A stretch of DNA of 41,182 nucleotides from assembly GCF_021530995.1 (NCBI RefSeq), contig NZ_JADYTF010000018.1:1-41182 (forward strand). The letters run 5' to 3'. Below the pieces are notes generated by a model. The model ran no database searches. It worked only from the letters and a program-made list of their open reading frames with translations, and was not told the origin of the DNA. The position numbers were made by a program, and so were the translations under genes. Shown one piece after another: positions 17,852 through 25,523 of this stretch. The number at the start of each line of letters is the position of its first letter. Positions within the stretch are counted from its first letter, which is position 1. This DNA is from Bacteroides caecigallinarum. GTDB lineage: Bacteria > Bacteroidota > Bacteroidia > Bacteroidales > Bacteroidaceae.

Positions 17852-20800
17852 CAAGAATTACAGAATACTTTATGAAACGACCAATGCTATTCTGGTCGTT
17901 CGTAACAGCTATAATAATTGCCGGAATACTGTCATTCATACAGATGCCAAAACTTGAGGACCCTGCGGTCTCTGCCAAGCAGGCAATGGTGATAGTGCCA
18001 TATCCGGGAGCAAGTGCACACGAGGTTGAACTCAAAGTGGCACTCATGATGGAAGAAGAATTACGAGCTCTTCCAAACGTAAACAAGATAAAGACAGAAT
18101 GCCGGAACGGAATGGCTATGTTTACCGTAGAATTCCAGATGACAGTCCTTACAAAAGACCTTGAACAGCACTTCGACCTGATGCGCCGCAAGGTAAACGA
18201 TGCTTCTTCCAGACTCCCTCAAGGATGTTATGACCCGATAGTAATAGACGACATGATGGACGTCTATGGCATTTTTTACGCATTTACTGCCGACGGATAT
18301 GATTATCCTGAAATGTACAAATACGCCAAACTGATAAAACGTGAGCTGTCAAGTGTAAAAGGAGTAAAAAGAATAAACATTGCAGGTAACCGTGATGAGG
18401 TTATAAACATAACTTTGTCAAAAGAACAGATTTCCAGGAACGGGGTAATACCTACACAGATAATGTCCACTCTGCAAGGTGCTTTCAAGACAGTAAATGC
18501 CGGGAAATATCAAGGCGGAAACGAACTTATTCCTATTTATGTGGACTCCGAAAGCAAGGATGAAAACGACATAAAGAATCTTCTGATACAGACTATAGAC
18601 GGCAAGACGATAAGATTGGGAGACATAGCAAAAATTGAAAAGACATACTCTGAGCCTCAAAGGAACGGTTTCTTCGTCAACGGCAAGCCAGCGCTTGCAA
18701 TCTGTATCGCGATGGAATCGTCAGCCATAGTGCCCGATGTAGGTAAGGCAGTGGATAAACGTCTCAGTGAAATTATGAGAAGCATTCCTGCCGGAATGAA
18801 TACAGAGAAGATATTTTTCCAGCCTGACAAGGTAGAAGATGCCATATCATCATTCATGTGGAATCTTGTAGAATCAGTAGCCATAGTAATATTGGTACTG
18901 ATATTCACCATGGGATTCCGTAGCGGTCTGATTATAGGTTTTGGTCTTATACTTACTGTTGCAGTATCTTTCCCTATATTATTAGTATGCGGAACCACAC
19001 TACAACGAATATCATTGGGAGCATTCATAGTAGCTATGGGTATGCTTGTGGACAATGCTGTAGTGATAATGGACGGTATCCTTATAGACAAGAAGCGCGG
19101 ACTGTCACCAAAGAACTACCTGTACAGGATAGGGAACAACACAGCCATGCCGCTACTTGGAGCTACTGTCATAGCTGCTTCCACATTCTTGTGTGTTTAC
19201 CTTTCGCCGGACTCTGCGGGAGAATATGCAGGCGACTTGTTCCTTGTATTATGTGTCAGCCTTCTGGCAAGTTGGATTTTGGCCCTCGTACAGGTTCCGG
19301 TATGTGCCAAGACGTGGCTTCCTGTAAGGGAACATGCAGTAGGCGACGCAACAAATACTGTAATGAATTCACCGATACACAAGTTTGTACGTAATGCCAT
19401 ATCACAACTGATAGGACATAAGAAAATAACTATAGGTATAGCAGTCACAATACTGGTTGTATGTGTTTTAGGAATGGGGAAAGTAAAAAACATGTTCTTC
19501 CCTGATTTCGATTATAAACAATATGTAGTAGAATGCTTTTTCCCTTCAGCCACCAGTCCGAATGTTGTACGCGACAAACTTCTGGACATGAGTAATCTGT
19601 TATCTGAGCGTCCAGACATAGAAAGAATTGCTGTTAGCCAGGGAAGCGCACCCGCGCATTACTGCCTTGTAAGACCTATGACGTCCGGCGGTGATTGTTA
19701 CGGTGAACTGATTATAGACTGCAAGGACTACAATACCGTCATGAAACAAATACCGGAAGTAAGACGTATTTTGAGGGAGAAATATCCTGACGCATACATA
19801 CGCTGCAGGAAATATAATTTCTCTATATCTACATCGCATACGGTTGAAGTGGAATTCGCCGGTCCGGATCCGGCTGTCTTGAAAAAATTGAGCAGCAAGG
19901 CGGAAGATATAATGAGGAAATGCGAATATGTTGATCCTTATTCAGTACAAAACAACTGGAAACCTTACGGAAAATCTTACGTCACGAAATATTTACAACA
20001 GGACGCACTGCGTTCAGGTGTGGGAAGGAGCGACATAGCCAACGCCCTTATGGCTGCTACAGATGGGATGCCTGTAGGAGTAATAAACGAACAGGACAGG
20101 ACTATAATTGTAAACATGCTGGTCAGAAACGAAGACGGAAGCCGCATAAGCGACCTGAACGATATTCCTGTATGGAGCATGATGAACCTGCATCTTTCAA
20201 ATGATGAACTCAACTCAGCCATTGCCGGAGGAAAAGGCATGAGCGAACTTCAAGACAAGATTTTCCGTTCAACACCTCTTAGCAGGGTAGCGGAAAGCAT
20301 CACTATGGAATGGAACGAAGATGTGGTTATGCGTCTGAACGGTCAAAGAGTCATTGAAGCGGAATGTGATCCGAATACAGAAATTAATGAAGCGACTCCG
20401 GCAAAAGTGGTGGAATCGATAAAAAAAGACATAGAAGCGATCGAACTACCGGCAGGATATTCCATGAGATGGGTAGGCGAAGGAGAGTTGCAAGGCGATG
20501 CCATTGCAAACCTTTTGAAATATGTACCGCTTACTATTTTTATAATTCTTGCAATACTTCTGTTGCTATTCAACAGCTGGAAAAAGGTTATACTCATTCT
20601 GATATGCTTCCCGTTCGTATTTTGCGGCATTGTCCCTTCATTATTGATAACAAACCAGCCTATGACATTTATGGCAATCATAGGTATGATGGGACTGATA
20701 GGCATGATGGTCAAGAATGCGATTGTACTTGTTGATGAAATAAACAGACTGCAGACTGATGAAAAGAAAACGCCATATACCGCAGTTATAGAAGCTACCG

Positions 20801-20988
20801 TATCCAGAGTACGCCCGGTATTGATGGCATCACTCACCACAATAGTAGGCATGATACCTCTCATTACCGACCCGATGTACAGCTCTATGGCTATCACCAT
20901 AATGGGAGGACTGGCAGTAGGTACACTTATCACATTGATATTGTTGCCTATCTTCTATACGGTACTTTTCAATATAAAGAAAGCTTAA
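17848..20988 (+). CDS. RND family efflux pump permease subunit (AcrB/MdtB-like)
   Basis: Proton-driven inner-membrane pump of the tripartite exporter. The 1046-residue length and the pattern of one N-terminal helix, a large periplasmic porter loop, helices 2-7, a second large loop and helices 8-12 match the HAE-type RND family. In helix 4 the motif GMLVDNAVVIMD keeps the first proton-relay aspartate (Asp402), but the second position is Asn403 where AcrB has Asp. In helix 10 the relay lysine is present (Lys956 in MMVKNAIVLVDE). It follows the adaptor with a 4-bp overlap and precedes a TolC-like gene by 24 bp. Substrate (drug, bile salt, metabolite) is unknown. Confidence 0.95.
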   Translation: MTRITEYFMKRPMLFWSFVTAIIIAGILSFIQMPKLEDPAVSAKQAMVIVPYPGASAHEVELKVALMMEEELRALPNVNKIKTECRNGMAMFTVEFQMTVLTKDLEQHFDLMRRKVNDASSRLPQGCYDPIVIDDMMDVYGIFYAFTADGYDYPEMYKYAKLIKRELSSVKGVKRINIAGNRDEVINITLSKEQISRNGVIPTQIMSTLQGAFKTVNAGKYQGGNELIPIYVDSESKDENDIKNLLIQTIDGKTIRLGDIAKIEKTYSEPQRNGFFVNGKPALAICIAMESSAIVPDVGKAVDKRLSEIMRSIPAGMNTEKIFFQPDKVEDAISSFMWNLVESVAIVILVLIFTMGFRSGLIIGFGLILTVAVSFPILLVCGTTLQRISLGAFIVAMGMLVDNAVVIMDGILIDKKRGLSPKNYLYRIGNNTAMPLLGATVIAASTFLCVYLSPDSAGEYAGDLFLVLCVSLLASWILALVQVPVCAKTWLPVREHAVGDATNTVMNSPIHKFVRNAISQLIGHKKITIGIAVTILVVCVLGMGKVKNMFFPDFDYKQYVVECFFPSATSPNVVRDKLLDMSNLLSERPDIERIAVSQGSAPAHYCLVRPMTSGGDCYGELIIDCKDYNTVMKQIPEVRRILREKYPDAYIRCRKYNFSISTSHTVEVEFAGPDPAVLKKLSSKAEDIMRKCEYVDPYSVQNNWKPYGKSYVTKYLQQDALRSGVGRSDIANALMAATDGMPVGVINEQDRTIIVNMLVRNEDGSRISDLNDIPVWSMMNLHLSNDELNSAIAGGKGMSELQDKIFRSTPLSRVAESITMEWNEDVVMRLNGQRVIEAECDPNTEINEATPAKVVESIKKDIEAIELPAGYSMRWVGEGELQGDAIANLLKYVPLTIFIILAILLLLFNSWKKVILILICFPFVFCGIVPSLLITNQPMTFMAIIGMMGLIGMMVKNAIVLVDEINRLQTDEKKTPYTAVIEATVSRVRPVLMASLTTIVGMIPLITDPMYSSMAITIMGGLAVGTLITLILLPIFYTVLFNIKKA

Positions 20989-21012
20989 TTACATACATCA
21001 ATCTTTATAAAA

Positions 21013-22362
21013 ATGAGATACAGATTTTTTCAAATATTATTTACAACAACAGCTTTTATTTTTATCCATAATATAAATATAAAAGCACAGGAGACTATAA
21101 AGCTAAATCTGGCTTCGTGTCGGGAAATGGCTTTATCGCAAAGCGAGTCTCTGCAACAGGCTGAACACAAATACCTGCAGTCGCAACTGGACAATAAAAT
21201 AGCTACTTCGGCTTTCCTGCCGAAATTCGAGGCTTCAGCCACCGGAACATACATATTCCCGGATATGGACATGATGGGTATGGACCTCAGAATGCGTGGA
21301 ATGTATATGGCAGGAATTACCCTTACGCAACCACTGTATGCAGGAGGGAAGATAATGACAGGAAAGAAACTATCAAAACTGGGAGAGTCTATAGCAGCCG
21401 AACAGAAAAGGATGACAATGATGGACGTGCTGGTGGAAGCTGACAATGCCTACTGGACACTGATTGCTGTCAGGCAAAAGGTAAAAATGCTGGACAGTTA
21501 TAAAGAACAGATGGATTCGCTGTTCTCTCAAGTGAAAACCGCTGTTGGAGCAGGACTGAGCACAGAGAATGAGCTTCTGAGGATAGAGGCAAGCAGGAGT
21601 GATATTTTATATCAGATGCAGAAGGCCAAGAACGGAGAGGACTTATGCCGCATGTCGCTATGTAGAATTACCGGCATAGACTCAAATGCTGAAATTGAAC
21701 TTACCGACACAACGATACACGTTAACGAGCCGGGACTGCTGACTGCCGACATTAACGGACGTCCGGAGCTCAATCTGCTCAAGCATCAGATGGATGCCTC
21801 TCAAAAGCAAATACAGATGTCGCGCGCAAACATGCTGCCGACAGTAGGACTTGTGGCAGGATATACCTATTACGGCAATATCAAGCTTAACAGTATGGTT
21901 GACGCAGGCAACGGAACCATGATGCCGCACTCACAGGAATTTCGTGATGGGTTAGGGGCAGTAATGCTGTCTGTGAAAATTCCGATATTCGAGTGGGGAG
22001 CAAATCTGAAGAAAGTGAAAAAGGCAAAGCTTGATTTCAAGAATGCGGAACTGGAATTAAGCAAGAACTCACGGCTTATGACTTTGGAAGCTCAAAGTGC
22101 TCTGAAAAATGTTTACGATGGTTACCGGCTTATCAGGACGGCAGAGATTGGACTTAAACAGGCAGAAGAGAATTTGAGAGTAACCAATAACAAATATAAT
22201 GTCTCGATGGCACTGCTTACTGACCTGCTTGATGCACAGTCTCAGTGGAAGCAGGCGAAAAGCAATCTTATCGAAGCACAAACGCAATATAAAATTTATG
22301 AAACCGAGTATTTAAGGGCAACAGGAAGGCTAAATCAGGAATTTTCTCCAGATTATCAATAA
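21013..22362 (+). CDS. TolC family outer-membrane efflux channel
   Basis: Outer-membrane exit duct for the RND system encoded just upstream. A Sec signal peptide of about 25 residues (ending near IKAQE) precedes two repeated outer-membrane efflux protein domains. These show long amphipathic helices (ALSQSESLQQAEHKYLQSQL; ALKNVYDGYRLIRTAEIGLK) and strands with aromatic residues such as GLVAGYTYYG. The LYAGGKI turn and the N.KYNVSMALLTDLLDAQ motif near the end are typical of TolC. The 449-residue length is normal. It is the last gene of the three-gene efflux operon; a strong palindrome follows at 22504-22557. Confidence 0.94.
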   Translation: MRYRFFQILFTTTAFIFIHNINIKAQETIKLNLASCREMALSQSESLQQAEHKYLQSQLDNKIATSAFLPKFEASATGTYIFPDMDMMGMDLRMRGMYMAGITLTQPLYAGGKIMTGKKLSKLGESIAAEQKRMTMMDVLVEADNAYWTLIAVRQKVKMLDSYKEQMDSLFSQVKTAVGAGLSTENELLRIEASRSDILYQMQKAKNGEDLCRMSLCRITGIDSNAEIELTDTTIHVNEPGLLTADINGRPELNLLKHQMDASQKQIQMSRANMLPTVGLVAGYTYYGNIKLNSMVDAGNGTMMPHSQEFRDGLGAVMLSVKIPIFEWGANLKKVKKAKLDFKNAELELSKNSRLMTLEAQSALKNVYDGYRLIRTAEIGLKQAEENLRVTNNKYNVSMALLTDLLDAQSQWKQAKSNLIEAQTQYKIYETEYLRATGRLNQEFSPDYQ

Positions 22363-22433
22363 AAATCTTCAAACAAACAATATCAAAAAGACATCCACAT
22401 ACAAACTTTATTAATACTTATGTTATATTTAAC

Positions 22434-22488
22434 GCTGTATTACGAGCATTTAACTAACAGATTGCTACAAATTATTATATAATACAGC
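22434..22488. repeat. 9-bp inverted repeat in the OMF-DUF3810 intergenic region
   Basis: GCTGTATTA at 22434-22442 and TAATACAGC at 22480-22488 are perfect inverted copies 37 bp apart in otherwise AT-rich DNA. The function is unknown; it may be a remnant or chance. Confidence 0.4.
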
Positions 22489-22503
22489 TATTGACAGGAT
22501 TGC

Positions 22504-22557
22504 GAGAATTAAAAAATCAGAGTCATCACGTACTGATACTCGATTTTTTTAATTCTC
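22504..22557. terminator. Bidirectional terminator between the TolC-like and DUF3810 genes
   Basis: GAGAATTAAAAAATC (22504-22518) pairs with 22542-22557 with one extra T, and GAGT/ACTC (20-23 with 38-41) adds four pairs after a bulged A. This makes a stem of about 19 bp with a 14-nt loop. The stem overlaps the stop codon of the convergent DUF3810 gene. Confidence 0.75.
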
Positions 22558-23610
22558 AGCAAGCATTTTTATACCTTCATCAGGTAAAGACAACAAAAGA
22601 CCAATTACCTCAGCATAATTTTTCTGTCCTGACGAAATTCTGTTTCCTTTCAGATAAAGTTCATACATTGCCGACTGAATCTCTCCAAGCAAAGGATTAT
22701 AGAGAGATGACCAATGCTCGCGTTTCTCTTTATACTGGTTTATCACTTCCGGACGAACAACGGAAATCCATTTTTTATAATCTTCTTCATTCAACAGACC
22801 CCGCGCATTCATCAGCACGTATGGAAAGAGTCCGAAATATCCGCTATACTTTATTTTCCGGTCAGAAGAAAGGAGACAGGTCTGATATGCCCAAAGATTT
22901 GCTTCCGCCTCGCTGCTTATTCCCAAGAGATGGGAAAGTTCGTGAGCGTACGTGAAAGAATATTCCAACGGAGTAATCTGCATATTGATATGCGACTCTG
23001 CAAAGAACGGTCCCATAAACCCAAGAACACCGGAACCGGAATAAAGGGAGTTGAAGAGAAGTATCTTTGGATGCTGAAACGAACGGGGAGTGGTGAGACC
23101 ATAAACATCTGATATTTTTCTGTAAGATGATTTTATCTCATTATGAACATGCTCCGTAATGACTGTATCAATATCACAACAGTAACTGTTCAGACTGTCG
23201 GTATATGAATACAGGAAATCTTTAAAACGCTGTTCATCATATTTAGCAGGGGAAACACCGGCTCTTGTGAAAAAGCTCTCACGATAATAGTTTATTCCCC
23301 AACCGATATAAAACCATACGTATATCCATAAAAGCATTTCTACTTCGCGAATAAGAATTGTTCTCCATTTCAACTTTCTGCGTATCCGCCATACGAACGG
23401 AAATACTACGACCGACAATATCATCAGAAATATACCTGTTTCATCAAGAGAAAACGGCACAACGGATGATAATGCAGAAAGCACGTATGACAATGACGGA
23501 TAAATGCTACGTGAATAAAACTCTGCGACACCGACATTCATCGACGAGAGAATGACAAACAGGAATAGTAACAGAAGTATAGTCCAACGGAAATATTTAA
23601 ACTTGAACAT
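22549..23610 (-). CDS. DUF3810 domain-containing membrane protein with HExxH motif
   Basis: Inner-membrane protein of a Bacteroidetes-specific family of unproven function. Three hydrophobic segments occupy the first ~130 residues (about 11-30, 38-75 with gaps, 92-107). A soluble part follows and contains His223-Glu224-x-x-His227 in YAHELSHLLGIS, with further acids at Glu234 and Glu236. This is the arrangement of a gluzincin-like metallopeptidase. FMGPFFAESHINMQITPLE just before it resembles the strand ahead of the zinc helix in minigluzincins. It is transcribed alone and faces the efflux operon. Peptidase activity is an inference from the motif. Confidence 0.85.
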   Translation of the reverse strand: MFKFKYFRWTILLLLFLFVILSSMNVGVAEFYSRSIYPSLSYVLSALSSVVPFSLDETGIFLMILSVVVFPFVWRIRRKLKWRTILIREVEMLLWIYVWFYIGWGINYYRESFFTRAGVSPAKYDEQRFKDFLYSYTDSLNSYCCDIDTVITEHVHNEIKSSYRKISDVYGLTTPRSFQHPKILLFNSLYSGSGVLGFMGPFFAESHINMQITPLEYSFTYAHELSHLLGISSEAEANLWAYQTCLLSSDRKIKYSGYFGLFPYVLMNARGLLNEEDYKKWISVVRPEVINQYKEKREHWSSLYNPLLGEIQSAMYELYLKGNRISSGQKNYAEVIGLLLSLPDEGIKMLAEN

Positions 23611-23670
23611 AAGCGGATGAGTTTTTAAGTTTAAGTATCGGCAAAATTATCTTTTTCTGATTAAAATACT

Positions 23671-23678
23671 TATTTTTG
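23671..23678 (+). promoter_or_regulatory. Promoter -7 element for the SpmAB-type gene
   Basis: TATTTTTG matches TAnnTTTG and lies 48 bp before the start codon, in the 116-bp divergent gap with the DUF3810 gene. Confidence 0.5.
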
Positions 23679-23726
23679 TAAAAGATTTTTCTAACTGATT
23701 TATAACCAAAAAACGATAAACGATTT

Positions 23727-24959
23727 ATGGTATTGAACTACATCTGGATAGCATTTTTCCTTATCGCATTCGTAGTGGCAGCAGTAAGACTGGTATTTAT
23801 GGGCGACACAGGCGTTTTTCCGGCTATCATCAATTCAACTTTCGACTCGGCTAAGACAGCGTTCGACATCTCACTGGGACTCACAGGAGTGTTGTCATTA
23901 TGGCTCGGTATTATGAAAATTGGGGAACTTGGGGGAGTGATAAATATGTTCTCAAGGGTACTGAGTCCTCTGTTCACAAAACTTTTTCCTGATATTCCCA
24001 AGGGACATCCGGTAACAGGAAGCATATTCATGAACCTTGCAGCCAATATGCTTGGACTGGATAATGCCGCAACTCCGTTGGGACTGAAAGCTATGGAAGG
24101 ACTTCAGGAGCTGAACACAAAAAAGGACACTGCCAGCAATCCGATGATAATGTTCCTCGTACTGAATACCTCCGGACTTACAATCATTCCTATAAGTATA
24201 ATGGTGTATAGAGCGCAACTTGGAGCCGCACAGCCTACAGACGTATTCGTACCGATACTGCTTGCTACATTCTTTTCAACTCTGGCAGGTATTATCGCCG
24301 TAAGCGTTTATCAGAAAATCAATCTTCTGAACAGGACTATACTGCTGTTCCTTGGTGGAGCCAGCCTGTTCATCGCAGGAATAATCTATTTCTTCACTAC
24401 GCTTTCAAGAGAGATGATTGATATATATTCCACTACGACTGCAAATGTATTCCTGTTCCTGATTATTATCGGTTTTATTCTTGCCGGAGTACGCAAGAAA
24501 GTCAATGTTTACGATGCGTTTGTTGACGGTGCGAAAGAAGGATTTACCACAGCAGTAAGAATCATACCATACCTGGTTGCAATACTTGTAGCGATAGGGG
24601 TCTTCCGCGCTTCGGGAAGTATGGGTTATATCATCAATGGTGTAGCCACACTGGTCGGATGGTGCGGAATAGACAGCGAATTTGTAGCTGCACTTCCTAC
24701 AGCAATTATGAAACCATTGAGCGGAAGCGGTGCACGCGGACTTATGGTTGATGCGATGACAACATACGGTGCCGACTCGTTCGTAGGACGTATGGCGTGT
24801 ATCTTCCAGGGATCAACCGATACCACTTTCTATATTCTTGCCGTTTATTTCGGAAGTGTAGGAATAAGCAAGACAAGACATGCCGTTCCTTGCGGACTAT
24901 TGGCTGACTTGGCAGGTATAATATCATCCATATTTATCTGCTATCTTTTCTTCGGATAA
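23727..24959 (+). CDS. Fused spore maturation protein A/B-type nucleoside-recognition (Gate) membrane protein
   Basis: Polytopic inner-membrane protein in which the SpmA-like and SpmB-like halves, separate genes in Bacillus, are one 410-residue chain. Each half carries a Gate domain: FDSAKTAFDISLGLTGVL near 39-56 and VDGAKEGFTTAVRIIPYLVA near 266-285. Conserved motifs include GHPVTGSIFMNLAANMLGL and LGLKAMEGLQELN in the first half, and LPTAIMKPLSGSGARGLM with FQGSTDTTFYILAVYFGSVG in the second. There is no spore pathway nearby and Bacteroidetes do not sporulate, so the role is different and unknown, perhaps solute transport. ybeY follows after 22 bp and may be cotranscribed. Confidence 0.9.
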   Translation: MVLNYIWIAFFLIAFVVAAVRLVFMGDTGVFPAIINSTFDSAKTAFDISLGLTGVLSLWLGIMKIGELGGVINMFSRVLSPLFTKLFPDIPKGHPVTGSIFMNLAANMLGLDNAATPLGLKAMEGLQELNTKKDTASNPMIMFLVLNTSGLTIIPISIMVYRAQLGAAQPTDVFVPILLATFFSTLAGIIAVSVYQKINLLNRTILLFLGGASLFIAGIIYFFTTLSREMIDIYSTTTANVFLFLIIIGFILAGVRKKVNVYDAFVDGAKEGFTTAVRIIPYLVAILVAIGVFRASGSMGYIINGVATLVGWCGIDSEFVAALPTAIMKPLSGSGARGLMVDAMTTYGADSFVGRMACIFQGSTDTTFYILAVYFGSVGISKTRHAVPCGLLADLAGIISSIFICYLFFG

Positions 24960-24981
24960 AAACTAAAAACTTATATAACCC

Positions 24982-25407
24982 ATGATTACTTATCAGACAG
25001 ACGGGGTTGAAATGCCCGACATCAAAAAGAGAGAAACCACAGAATGGATAAAAGCCGTAGCTGCATCGTATGGATTGCGTGTAGGAGAGATTGCTTATAT
25101 CTTCTGTTCGGACGAAAAGATTCTTGAGGTGAACAGACAGTATCTACAGCATGATTATTACACTGACATCATCACATTCGACTACTGTGAAGGAAAGCGT
25201 ATTGCAGGTGACCTGTTCATCAGCCTTGACACCGTAAGGACGAATGCCGAACAGTTCGGTGCGGAATATGACACGGAACTCCATCGCGTAATCATTCACG
25301 GAATCCTGCACCTGTGCGGAATAAACGACAAGGGACCGGGAGAAAGAGAGATAATGGAAGCGGCAGAAAACAAGGCACTGGATATGCTGAAAGAAATGGG
25401 CAATTAA
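24982..25407 (+). CDS. ybeY: Endoribonuclease YbeY, rRNA maturation factor
   Basis: Single-strand RNase that takes part in 16S rRNA 3'-end maturation and ribosome quality control. The 141-residue length and the DIITFDY and GDLFISLDTV segments fit the UPF0054 family. The metal site HGILHLCGINDKG has the first two His ligands (His106, His110), but the third His of the usual HGxxHLxGxDH is replaced, with Asp-Lys in that place. This looks like a Bacteroidetes version of the site rather than decay, as the rest of the protein is well preserved. It ends just before a strong terminator. Confidence 0.93.
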   Translation: MITYQTDGVEMPDIKKRETTEWIKAVAASYGLRVGEIAYIFCSDEKILEVNRQYLQHDYYTDIITFDYCEGKRIAGDLFISLDTVRTNAEQFGAEYDTELHRVIIHGILHLCGINDKGPGEREIMEAAENKALDMLKEMGN

Positions 25408-25411
25408 GACA

Positions 25412-25448
25412 AACAAATTAGGGCGGGAATTTCTCGCCCTAATTTGTT
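25412..25448 (+). terminator. Strong intrinsic terminator after ybeY
   Basis: AACAAATTAGGGCG (25412-25425) pairs perfectly with 25435-25448. A G-T wobble and two more pairs extend the stem to 17 bp with a three-base loop. It starts 5 bp after the ybeY stop and separates it from mnmG. Confidence 0.85.
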
Positions 25449-25489
25449 AAATGATACTTGTTGAGGGGAAAAACAACGATAATTTTCAC

Positions 25490-25497
25490 TAATTTTG
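25490..25497 (+). promoter_or_regulatory. Promoter -7 element for mnmG
   Basis: TAATTTTG matches TAnnTTTG, 27 bp before the ATG at 25524. Transcription starting about 7 bases further on would exclude the in-frame ATG at 25458, so it supports the later start. Confidence 0.55.
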
Positions 25498-25523
25498 CAA
25501 CCAGTAATAAACATCATAATTCA

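Noticed and set aside
20343-20933. Minus-strand open frame of 196 codons inside the RND pump gene
   Set aside because: Shadow of the strongly conserved transmembrane region on the plus strand; its Ile/Ser-rich product has no signal or domain.
25458-25523. Upstream in-frame ATG for mnmG
   Set aside because: It would add 22 residues unlike the family, and it lies upstream of the -7 box at 25490-25497; the ATG at 25524 gives the usual N-terminus.
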